64,000 bases of DNA. It comes from Sphingomonadaceae bacterium. GTDB lineage: Bacteria; Pseudomonadota; Alphaproteobacteria; Sphingomonadales; Sphingomonadaceae. The stretch covers positions 49,607 to 113,606 of the forward strand of contig JAJUHA010000004.1 in assembly GCA_029268145.1 (NCBI GenBank). Direction: 5' to 3'. The notes below the pieces were generated by a model. It did no database searches and was not told the origin of the DNA. It worked only from the letters and a program-made list of their open reading frames with translations. Of the stretch, positions 15,633 to 23,382 are shown piece after piece. Numbering within the stretch: the stretch's first letter is position 1; each line of letters opens with the position of its first letter. The translations under genes and the position numbers were made by a program.

Positions 15633-16841
15633 ATGACAAAGGCCAATCCCGGCCCGCTCGCGGGCCTGCGCGTGGTCGAGATGGGCCAGCTCATCGCCGG
15701 CCCCTTCTGCGGCCAGCTCCTCGGCGACATGGGCGCCGATGTCATCAAGATCGAGCCGCCCGGCCAGGACGGCAAGCGCGGCGGGGACCCGATGCGCGAC
15801 TGGGGCCGCGGCGAGTATCCGCTGTGGTGGGAAGTCGTCGCCCGCAACAAGAAGTCGGTCTCGATCAACCTCCGCGTGCCCGAGGGGCAGGCCCTCGCCC
15901 GCCGCCTCATCCTTTCCGCCGACATCCTCATCGAGAATTTCCGGCCCGGCACGCTCGAGGGCTGGAATCTCGCGCCCGCCGACCTGCTGGCCGAGAAGCC
16001 CTCGCTCATCGTGGTGCGCGTCTCGGGCTATGGCCAGACGGGGCCCTATGCCGATCGCGCCGGCTTCGGTGGCATCGGCGAGGCCATGGGCGGCTGGCGC
16101 GCCATCGTCGGCGATCCGGATCGTCCGCCGGCGCGCATGGGCGTCTCCATCGGCGATTCGCTTGCCGCCACCTTCGGCTGCATGGGCGCGCTCGCCGCGC
16201 TGCGCCACCGCGACCGGACCGGCGAGGGCCAGGTCATCGACAGCGCCCTCTACGAGGCGGTGCTCCAGGTGATGGAGAGCCTGGTGCCCGAATACACGGT
16301 CTCCGGCTATCTGCGCGAACGCTCCGGCTCGGTCCTGCCCGGCGTTGCCCCCTCCAACGTCTATCCCTGCGCCGACGGCGAGTTCCTCATCGGCGCCAAC
16401 CAGGACACGGTGTTCGGCCGCTTGTGCGCGGCCATGGGCCGCCCCGAGCTCAAGGACGACCCGCGCTACGCAACCCACATCGCCCGGGGCAGGCACCAGA
16501 AGGAGCTGGACGACCTGATTGCCGAGTGGACGCGGACGCTGACGGTGGCCGAGCTCGAGGCGAAGATGGTGGAAGCCGGCGTGCCTGCCGGGCGCATCTA
16601 CCGCGCGCCCGACATGCTGGAGGATCCGCACTTCCGGGCCCGCGAGGCGCTCGTCGAACTCCCCCACCCGCGCTGGGGCACGATCACCATGCAGAACAGC
16701 TTCCCGAAATTCTCGAAGACGCCGGGCGGCATCCGCAGCCTCGCCCCCCAGCGGGTGGGCGAACACAATGCCGAGGTGCTCGGCGCGCTGGGCCTTGGCG
16801 AGTCCGAACGGGCCGCCCTTGCCGCGCGCGGCGTGATCTAG
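15633..16841 (+). CDS. Class III (CaiB/BaiF-type) CoA transferase
   Basis: 402 residues, four bases after hyuB. It has the family start (GPLAGLRVVEMGQLIAGPFCGQLLGDMGADVIKIE split over residues 7-41), NKKSVSINL, DILIENFRPGTLEGW, SGYGQTGPYADRAGF and, at about residue 175, the Asp of VSIGDSLAATFG, the position of the catalytic aspartate that forms the acyl-enzyme anhydride in formyl-CoA transferase. These enzymes move CoA between carboxylic acids. As last gene of the island operon it probably activates the acid made by the upstream enzymes, giving the CoA ester that the HMG-CoA-lyase-like enzyme could cleave. Confidence 0.92.
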   Translation: MTKANPGPLAGLRVVEMGQLIAGPFCGQLLGDMGADVIKIEPPGQDGKRGGDPMRDWGRGEYPLWWEVVARNKKSVSINLRVPEGQALARRLILSADILIENFRPGTLEGWNLAPADLLAEKPSLIVVRVSGYGQTGPYADRAGFGGIGEAMGGWRAIVGDPDRPPARMGVSIGDSLAATFGCMGALAALRHRDRTGEGQVIDSALYEAVLQVMESLVPEYTVSGYLRERSGSVLPGVAPSNVYPCADGEFLIGANQDTVFGRLCAAMGRPELKDDPRYATHIARGRHQKELDDLIAEWTRTLTVAELEAKMVEAGVPAGRIYRAPDMLEDPHFRAREALVELPHPRWGTITMQNSFPKFSKTPGGIRSLAPQRVGEHNAEVLGALGLGESERAALAARGVI

Positions 16842-16968
16842 CCGCCACGGCACGGGGTCCGTCGCCGCCTTCCCGCCGTGCGGCCTGGCGCCGGGGCCGG
16901 CTGCGCCGCGGGCGAGCCGGCGGACCGGCACGACGCCGGCCGCGGCCGCCTCTGGCAAGGGGTGAAAA

Positions 16969-17045
16969 TGGTCGGGGAAAGAGGATTCGAACCTCCGGCC
17001 CCCGCCTCCCGAAGACGGTGCTCTACCAGGCTGAGCTATTCCCCG
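16969..17045 (-). tRNA. tRNA-Pro (anticodon CGG)
   Basis: Read leftward, a full cloverleaf can be drawn: 7-base acceptor CGGGGAA/TTCCCCG, D arm GCTC...GAGC, anticodon stem CCGTC/GGCGG with loop TTCGGGA (anticodon CGG), and T arm GGAGG TTCGAAT CCTCT region, followed by discriminator A and an encoded CCA. This decodes CCG proline codons, heavily used in such a GC-rich genome. It sits between the CoA-transferase gene and a convergent ferredoxin reductase gene. No duplicated tRNA 3' end was noticed nearby, so there is no sign that it served as an attachment site for the island. Confidence 0.95.
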
Positions 17046-17103
17046 GACCGAGCGCCGCCAATAGGAGCGCCGGGCGCCGGGCGTCAACCCCGGAGCGCTC
17101 CCG

Positions 17104-18408
17104 TCACGCCCCGCACAGCGCGCGAAGCGCTGCCATCTCGACAATCTTTTCCCGCGGCGCCCCCGGCCGCGCCGCCGCCACCTCGGCCCGGTCGATCGCC
17201 TCCCAGTCGGCGAAGCTGGTGGGGCGAACCCCCCGCCCGGCGAGCGCCGCCAGCAGGCCCGCCCGGCCGGGCCGCCCCGCCGCCGGCGCCCCTTCCGCCC
17301 GGATGCGATCGATGACGGCGAAGCCGTCCGGCCGGTTGGTGCCAATGGTGCCCGAAGGTCCCCGCTTCGCCCAGCCGACGCACCACAGGCCCGCATCGAT
17401 CCGGCCATCGGCGTTGGCGAACCGCCCGGCGCGGGCATCGAAGGCCGCGCCTTCGAGCGGCAGCGTGCGATAGCCGATGGCGGCGATCACCAGGCCGCAG
17501 GGAAGGATGCGGGTCTCGCCGGTGTCGGTTGCGTTCCCGGCCTCGTCGACGCGGGTCAGCGCCACTTCCACCCCCTCGACCCGGTCGGTGCCGAGGATCC
17601 GGACGGGCCGGTGGAAGAAGGCGAAGTGGATCCGCACCGGTTTCTCGGGGTCGGGGCCGGCGGCCGCGAAGCGGCGCAGCACCTCGACGACGCGCCGATG
17701 CCCGGTCTCGAGCGCGGCATCTCCGGCCGGGTCGGGCAGGTCGGCGGGGCGGACCACCGGTGTCGCCCGCTCGAGTTCGCCAAGCTCCCCCACCTCCTTC
17801 AGCGTGAAGCTTGCCTGATAGGGTCCGCGCCGGCCGAGGATGTGGATGTCGCGGACGGCGGAGCGCTCGAGCGCCTTCAGGGCATGGCCGGCGATGTCGC
17901 TCTCGGCCAGTTCGGCGACCGTCTTGGCGAGCACCCGGGCGCAGTCGATGGCGACATTGCCGTTGCCGATCACGGCGACTCCTGCCGCATCGAGCGGCGG
18001 AGCAAGCCCGGCGCAATCGGGATGGCCATTGTACCAGCCGACGAAGGCGCCCGAGCCGAACACGCCCGGAAGCTCCTCGCCGGGGATGCCGAGCCTTCGG
18101 TCCTCCGGCGCGCCCACGGCGAGCACCACATCGTCATAGAGGGTGCGAAGCTCGGCAAGCCCGATGTCGCGGCCCACCTCGACATTGCCGATGAAGGCCA
18201 CCCGCGGGTCCCGGGCCACGGCCTCGTAGCGGCGGGAGACGGCCTTGATCGACTGGTGGTCGGGGGCGACGCCGGCGCGGATGAGGCCATAGGGGGTGGG
18301 CAGCCGATCGAGGATGTCAATGGCGACCTCGTCTCCGAAGGCCTTCAGCGCGGCCTCGGCTGCATAGAATCCGCTCGGTCCCGACCCGATGATGGCGATG
18401 TGGCGCAA
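17104..18408 (-). CDS. Ferredoxin--NADP+ reductase, adrenodoxin-reductase type (FprA-like)
   Basis: 434 residues. The FAD-binding IAIIGSGPSGFYAAEAAL is at the N-terminus, followed by the family-specific DRLPTPYGLIRAGVAPDH block. The NADP-binding domain shows VAVIGNGNVAIDCARVLA, and the C-terminal WCVGWAKRGPSGTIGTNR is the signature of mitochondrial adrenodoxin reductase and mycobacterial FprA. The enzyme transfers electrons from NADPH to a ferredoxin, for example for cytochrome P450s or iron-sulfur assembly. It is preceded by an operon-less gap of about 60 bases to a leftward regulator gene, and no P450 or ferredoxin gene is in the window. Confidence 0.93.
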   Translation of the reverse strand: MRHIAIIGSGPSGFYAAEAALKAFGDEVAIDILDRLPTPYGLIRAGVAPDHQSIKAVSRRYEAVARDPRVAFIGNVEVGRDIGLAELRTLYDDVVLAVGAPEDRRLGIPGEELPGVFGSGAFVGWYNGHPDCAGLAPPLDAAGVAVIGNGNVAIDCARVLAKTVAELAESDIAGHALKALERSAVRDIHILGRRGPYQASFTLKEVGELGELERATPVVRPADLPDPAGDAALETGHRRVVEVLRRFAAAGPDPEKPVRIHFAFFHRPVRILGTDRVEGVEVALTRVDEAGNATDTGETRILPCGLVIAAIGYRTLPLEGAAFDARAGRFANADGRIDAGLWCVGWAKRGPSGTIGTNRPDGFAVIDRIRAEGAPAAGRPGRAGLLAALAGRGVRPTSFADWEAIDRAEVAAARPGAPREKIVEMAALRALCGA

Positions 18409-18472
18409 TCCGCGTCTCCCTTGCCCTGGCGCATGCGCTCTAGCGCTCCGGGGCGAGGGGTCAAACCGGGTG

Positions 18473-19309
18473 TCAGAGGCCGGGCAGGTTGAAGGTGGCC
18501 TCGAGGCACTGGTCGAGCCGGTCGGACGTGGCCGGCGCCAGCTCGATGAAGGCGCGGCGCCCGTCGACCGTGTCGGGCCGGCGGATCAGCATGCCGCTGT
18601 CCACCATGGTCTTGATCCACCGGAGCGCCGTGGTGGTGGGGACGGCTGCGGCGATGCAGAGCGAGGAGACCGAGACCTGCCGGCCCTCGCGGCGGGCCGC
18701 GCCGAGGTCGAGCAGGATGTCCCACGCCGGGTCGGCGAACAGCCCGGCGGGGAAGAAGGTCTCGCGCAGCCGCCGGGCCTTGATGTGGGCCCGGATCCGG
18801 GCCGCGCTCACCGGGGGCGCCTCGAGCATGTCGCTGCCCCGGGCCATGGCGGCGATGGCCGCCGTCATCCGCTCGACCTCCTGCCGGATGGCCTCGAGCC
18901 GGGGGTCGAGGGGGCGGCTGGTGTCCGAGACCTCGAGGCGGCCCGGTTCGAGCAGGGGCTTCAGAAGGGCGTCGAGCTCGCTGTCGGCGAAGTCGGGCGG
19001 AAGGAAGCCTGCGACCGCAAAGGCCATGAGCGCGCCGGCCTGGTCGGCGGACTCCGCGTCGGCGATGACGATGACGGGCAGGTCCTGGCAGTCCGCCGAG
19101 GCGAGGAGCGCGAGGTCCGGCTGCTCGACCGCTCCCGCGCGCACGATCGCTGCATCGGGTCGGGCGGCAAGGCGCCCGCTGCCGTCGCTGCGGGCGATGC
19201 GGCAGCGCAGGGCGACCGCGTCCGGGAGCGGCACATCCCCCACCAGCAGCAGCAGGGGCGCGGCCTTGAGGGCAAAATCGTTCGAACTGGATGGAAACGG
19301 CCGGTTCAT
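18473..19309 (-). CDS. Winged-helix regulator with degenerate receiver-like domain
   Basis: 278 residues from the ATG at 19309, which has GAGGAG about 7 bases upstream. Residues about 15-130 look like a response-regulator receiver fold (APLLLLVGD, PDAAIVRAG, LPVIVIADAES, AVAGFLPPDF), but the phosphoacceptor Asp is absent (AIVRAG) and the conserved Lys near the end is replaced, so phosphorylation is unlikely. After a linker helix (ERMTAAIAAMARGSDM) comes a MarR-like winged helix (WDILLDLGAARREGRQVSVSSL then TTTALRWIKTMVDSGMLIRRPD and RRAFIELA). The combination is typical of a little-studied sphingomonad regulator family. It is divergent from the sigma-54 activator gene; two short palindromes lie near its start and may be autoregulatory sites. 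Confidence 0.75.
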   Translation of the reverse strand: MNRPFPSSSNDFALKAAPLLLLVGDVPLPDAVALRCRIARSDGSGRLAARPDAAIVRAGAVEQPDLALLASADCQDLPVIVIADAESADQAGALMAFAVAGFLPPDFADSELDALLKPLLEPGRLEVSDTSRPLDPRLEAIRQEVERMTAAIAAMARGSDMLEAPPVSAARIRAHIKARRLRETFFPAGLFADPAWDILLDLGAARREGRQVSVSSLCIAAAVPTTTALRWIKTMVDSGMLIRRPDTVDGRRAFIELAPATSDRLDQCLEATFNLPGL

Positions 19310-19324
19310 TGGCTCCTCGCGCAA

Positions 19325-19345
19325 CCAATTGGCGAACCGATGGTT
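19325..19345. promoter_or_regulatory. Twin short palindromes, possible operator
   Basis: CCAATTGG (19325-19332) and AACC-GAT-GGTT (19335-19345) lie two bases apart, 16 bases upstream of the winged-helix regulator start and in the gap shared with the divergent sigma-54 activator. MarR-type winged helices often bind such short dyads near their own promoter. No direct evidence links them. Confidence 0.35.
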
Positions 19346-19535
19346 TCCTTGATGCGCGGTCAGCATGCGCCCAGCGCGGCATCGCACATTCCACCGGTCC
19401 GGCAGCAGTTCGCAGCGACACGCACCGCGTCGCTGCTAGGCTGCAGGTCCGACCCTGGTGGGCACGATGCGCGGCTTCGGCGACGAGGTCAACGGCGTTC
19501 GGTTCGGGCGGGTCGGGCGAGGCGACAGGAGGGGT

Positions 19536-20663
19536 ATGCACCAGTCTTGCGAATGCGCCATCGCTGCCGGCGCGGGCCGGCATCGTCGCCGGGCGCCGGC
19601 ATCGGGGCGGTCCGCCGGCGCTGCGGCAGAAGGGGTCCTCGCCGACCTTCTCGTCGGTGACAGCGCACCCCTCCTCGCGCTTCGTGGGAAGGTCCGGCAG
19701 GTTGCGGCTTCGTCCGCGACCGTGCTGGTGACCGGCCCGACGGGATCGGGCAAGGACAATGTGGCGCGCGCGCTCCATGCCCTTTCGCCCCGTGGGGGCG
19801 GGCCGTTCGAGGCCGTGAACTGCGGCGCCGTTCCGACGCACCTTGCCGAAAGCGAGTTCTTCGGCGCCGAGGCGGGCGCCTACACGGGTGCGGCGCGCAC
19901 GCGCCGCGGGCGGATTGAGGCTGCCTCGGGCGGAACCCTGTTCCTCGACGAGGTCGGCGAACTGCCGCTCGAAATCCAGGTCAAGCTGCTCCGGGTGCTC
20001 GAGAGCCGCGAGGTGGAGCGGCTCGGCGGCACCGGCGCCATTCCCGTCGACGTCCGGATCGTCGCGGCCACCAACCGCGACCTCGAGGCGCTGGTGGCGG
20101 AGGGGCGGTTCCGCGCCGACCTCTACTGGCGCCTGGCGGTCGTCACGCTCGATGTTCCGCCGCTTGCCGACCGCCTCGCCGACCTTGGCGCGCTGGCGTC
20201 CCATTTCGCCCGCGCACGCGGGGCGGAGCTTTCCCTGGCGCCGGAGGCGCTCGCGGCGCTGGCGGCCCACGACTGGCCGGGGAATGTGCGGGAGCTGCGC
20301 AACTTCGTCGATCGCGCGCTCGCCTTCGGCGAGACCGCGCCGGACGCGGCCACGGTGCGCCGCCTGTTGCATCCCGCCCGCCGGAGCGTCGAGGGCTGGC
20401 TGGCGAGCGCTGCCCCTTCGGCTCCGGCGCGCGTGCGGGGGTGCCATCCGGCCACGCTTCCGCTCGTCGCCGAGGAGGAGCTGCGGCCGCTGGTCCTGAA
20501 GGCGCTGCTTGCCGAGGCCGAGGCGGCGATCATCCGCCAGGCCCTCGAGGCCAGCGGCGGGACGGTGGCGAAATCGGCGCGGATGCTTGGCCTCAAGCGG
20601 ACCACGCTGGTCGAGAAGATGAAGCGCATGGGCCTTGCAGGCGCTGCCGTCCCTGCGCGCTGA
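19536..20663 (+). CDS. Sigma-54-dependent transcriptional activator without receiver domain
   Basis: 375 residues from the ATG at 19536, which has a near-perfect AGGAGG four bases upstream; an upstream ATG at 19458 lacks one. After a short N-terminal region of about 50 residues comes the AAA+ domain: Walker A as GPTGSGKD (usual GESGTGKE), the sigma-54-contact loop GAYTGA (usual GAFTGA), Walker [11 protein letters not shown], the AATNRDL sensor and [10 protein letters not shown] Fis-type helix-turn-helix ([25 protein letters not shown]) ends the protein. Lacking a phosphoreceiver it should be regulated by partners or expression; members of this kind (FleQ/FlaM type) often control flagella or surface structures, but no such genes are here. 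Confidence 0.88.
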   Translation: MHQSCECAIAAGAGRHRRRAPASGRSAGAAAEGVLADLLVGDSAPLLALRGKVRQVAASSATVLVTGPTGSGKDNVARALHALSPRGGGPFEAVNCGAVPTHLAESEFFGAEAGAYTGAARTRRGRIEAASGGTLFLDEVGELPLEIQVKLLRVLESREVERLGGTGAIPVDVRIVAATNRDLEALVAEGRFRADLYWRLAVVTLDVPPLADRLADLGALASHFARARGAELSLAPEALAALAAHDWPGNVRELRNFVDRALAFGETAPDAATVRRLLHPARRSVEGWLASAAPSAPARVRGCHPATLPLVAEEELRPLVLKALLAEAEAAIIRQALEASGGTVAKSARMLGLKRTTLVEKMKRMGLAGAAVPAR

Positions 20664-20789
20664 CGCCGGCAGTCGCAGCCGCTGGGCCGGCCGGCAGGGG
20701 AACGGGGACCAGGGGCGGACGAGGCGGGTGGCGTACCGACGCGAGGCCCGCGGCCGGGAGGCACCCTGGCTCGCGCCCTCGCTCGTGCC

Positions 20790-21962
20790 CTAGTTCGCGC
20801 CCTCGGCCGGGCCGTTCTGCTGCATGGCGAGCACGTAGCGCGCCGAATCGAGGAAGGGCCGCGGGTTGACCGGGCGGTCGTCGATCCGGACCTCGAAATG
20901 GAGGTGGGTGCCGGTCGACCGGCCGGTCGATCCCATTCCGCCGATGCGCTGGCCCATCCGCACCCTGTCGCCGACGTTCACGTCGATCCGCGAGAGATGG
21001 GCGTAGCGGGTGGTGATCCCGTGGCCATGATCGATGTCGACCGCGAGCCCGTAGGCGCCGAAGCGTTCGGCGCGGACCACGCGCCCCGCCGCGCTCGCGC
21101 GGATCGGCTCGCCGTGGCTCCCGGCAAGGTCGATGCCCGCGTGCATCGCGCCACGCCCGGAGAAGGGATCGTAGCGGAACCCGAAGCCCGACGTGTAGCT
21201 CAGGATGGCGGCAGGCGCGAAGACGGGAAGCGCGGCCATGGCCTCCTCGAGCTGCGAGACGCGCTGCCAGTTCATGTAGAGCTCGGCGAACCGCGGATCG
21301 GCGCCCTGGGCCTTGCCGCCGGCAAGCGTGCCGGCGACCGGCACGAAGGGGCCGCCAAGGGCGATGCGGTTGCTGCTCTGCGGGAGGAAGCGGGACTGGT
21401 CGAGCCCGAGCCTGCGGAGCAGGGCCTGGGCGTCGCGCAGCCGCGTCTGCGCGGTTGCCGACGCCTTCTCGAGCAGCGCATATTGCTGCGCTTCGAGCTC
21501 GGCGAAGGGCGCAAGCACGCCCGCTTCCTGCGCTGCGAGCCCGGTCAGCCGGTCCCGGCCTGCGGGCGGGACCAGCGCCGCCAGCTCCCTGCCCCTGGCC
21601 TTGCCGGTGAGCAGGGCATCGAGGAACCGCTGGCGGGCCTCGATCCGCTCGGCGGTGGTGAGGACCTGGCCCTTGAGTTCGGCCGTGTCGGCCTTGAGGG
21701 CCTCGACCTGCGCGGTCATGCGGGCCATCTGGGCCCGCTCCAGCTCATCCTGGCGGGCAGCGTCGGAGACCGAACTGACTGCTCCTAGTCCGATGAAGGC
21801 TGCCGCAAGTGCCGTGATGGAAGCTGCCATGATCTGCGTCCCAGTCCCGATCCGGAGTTGGAGCTGGCGCTCATGGGTTCGCAGCTCGACATGCCATTCC
21901 GGCACGTGTCGCTGGAGCCATGCCACCCACTCGCCCGGGGCTCGCGCCCTCTCTTGGTTCAT
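20790..21962 (-). CDS. M23-family peptidoglycan endopeptidase with membrane anchor and coiled coil
   Basis: 390 residues from ATG 21962 (MNQERARAPG). Residues about 45-70 form one membrane span (IMAASITALAAAFIGLGAV), residues 75-190 are helical and coiled-coil-like (ERAQMARMTAQVEALKADTAELKGQ), and the C-terminal 130 residues are the LytM domain. The zinc ligands are visible in MHAGIDLAG (HxxxD) and THLHFEVR (HxH), with the intervening YAHLSRIDVNVGDRV. All catalytic ligands are kept, so it should cut peptide cross-links in the cell wall rather than act as a degenerate activator. It is the distal gene of a leftward operon beginning at panC. Confidence 0.9.
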   Translation of the reverse strand: MNQERARAPGEWVAWLQRHVPEWHVELRTHERQLQLRIGTGTQIMAASITALAAAFIGLGAVSSVSDAARQDELERAQMARMTAQVEALKADTAELKGQVLTTAERIEARQRFLDALLTGKARGRELAALVPPAGRDRLTGLAAQEAGVLAPFAELEAQQYALLEKASATAQTRLRDAQALLRRLGLDQSRFLPQSSNRIALGGPFVPVAGTLAGGKAQGADPRFAELYMNWQRVSQLEEAMAALPVFAPAAILSYTSGFGFRYDPFSGRGAMHAGIDLAGSHGEPIRASAAGRVVRAERFGAYGLAVDIDHGHGITTRYAHLSRIDVNVGDRVRMGQRIGGMGSTGRSTGTHLHFEVRIDDRPVNPRPFLDSARYVLAMQQNGPAEGAN

Positions 21963-22027
21963 CCTCTGACCTTCGGGAGATTGCCCGTCGCCTTGGCGCC
22001 CCGGTCTTCCGCCAGGGCACCTCCGTC

Positions 22028-22861
22028 TCATGGCGAAGCGGGGGCGATGGCGCCAAGGGGGAGGTACCAGTCTGTCGTCAAACCGGCTTGAGCGCGCGCC
22101 GAATCGTTGAACGGCGGCTTCAGCGCTCCGCGGAAATGGGCACGGACGAGGTCATGAAAGCGCCGGGCGGCGGCGGCCGGTGATTCGCCCCGCGCTGCGA
22201 GGAGATGCCTGAACCAGCGATTGCCGGTCGCGACATGGCCCACCTCGTCGGCGAGGATGCGCGCGAGCACCGCGGCCGCCCGGTCGTCGCCGGCGGCGCG
22301 CAGCCGCGCGATCATGGCCGGCGTCACGTCGAGCCCGCGGGCCTCGAGCACCTGGGGCACCACCGCCAGGCGAGCGGCGGGATCGTGGGCGGTCGCCTCG
22401 GCGGCCTCCCAGAGACCGTCATGGGCCGGTAGGTCGCCGTAAGAGCCGCCGCGCGCGGCGAGCAGCTCGGCGAGCATCGCGAAATGCTCCGCCTCCTCGG
22501 CGGCAATCCGCAGCCAGTCGGCGGCGAACTCCGGCGGCATCAGGTGCCCGAAGCGGCCCGCCATGTCGGCGGCGAGGTCGATCGCGTTGAACTCGATGTG
22601 CGCGACCGCGTGGAGCAGGGCGAAGCGGGCGCGCGGGCTCCCTGCGCGGCCGCGCTTGGGCATCGCGGTCGGGGGAAGCAGAACCGGCCGGTCGGGGCGC
22701 GCCGGCCGGTCGGGCATGGCGGGCGCCGGATCCTTTGCCGGATCGGCAGCGCGCAGCCTGCCGGCGCGCGCATCGGCATGCGCGTCTCTCGCGGCGCGCA
22801 TCTTGGCATCCGGCTCGGCCGCCAGCAGCACGGCGACTGCGGCCTCCCGCACGGTCCGCAT
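22028..22861 (-). CDS. DUF455 ferritin-like protein
   Basis: 277 residues. The ferritin-like four-helix bundle has the metal-ligand pattern HIEFNAIDL, EEAEHFAML and DEVGHVATGNRW, each supplying Glu/Asp and His pairs for a di-iron site. An alanine- and proline-rich N-terminal segment of about 60 residues precedes the bundle. DUF455 proteins are broadly distributed and sometimes linked to tRNA hydroxylase-like enzymes (MiaE relatives), but no reaction has been assigned firmly. It lies 25 bases downstream of the bcp-type peroxiredoxin gene in the same operon, which may mean a role in oxidant or iron handling. Confidence 0.85.
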   Translation of the reverse strand: MRTVREAAVAVLLAAEPDAKMRAARDAHADARAGRLRAADPAKDPAPAMPDRPARPDRPVLLPPTAMPKRGRAGSPRARFALLHAVAHIEFNAIDLAADMAGRFGHLMPPEFAADWLRIAAEEAEHFAMLAELLAARGGSYGDLPAHDGLWEAAEATAHDPAARLAVVPQVLEARGLDVTPAMIARLRAAGDDRAAAVLARILADEVGHVATGNRWFRHLLAARGESPAAAARRFHDLVRAHFRGALKPPFNDSARAQAGLTTDWYLPLGAIAPASP

Positions 22862-22886
22862 CGCTGTGGCTCCAGCCGCCCGTTGC

Positions 22887-23348
<462 letters not shown>

Positions 23349-23382
23349 GATGCCTCCTCTCCGCGCGTTCCCGGCCGCAAGC

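Noticed and set aside
16969..17045. tRNA-Pro as attachment site of the catabolic island
   Set aside because: The island ends just before it, but I saw no integrase gene and no repeat of the tRNA 3' end on the other side of the island.
19310..19535. Sigma-54 (-24/-12) promoter near the sigma-54 activator
   Set aside because: No TGGC-N-TTGC arrangement with the right spacing was found in the gap on either strand.
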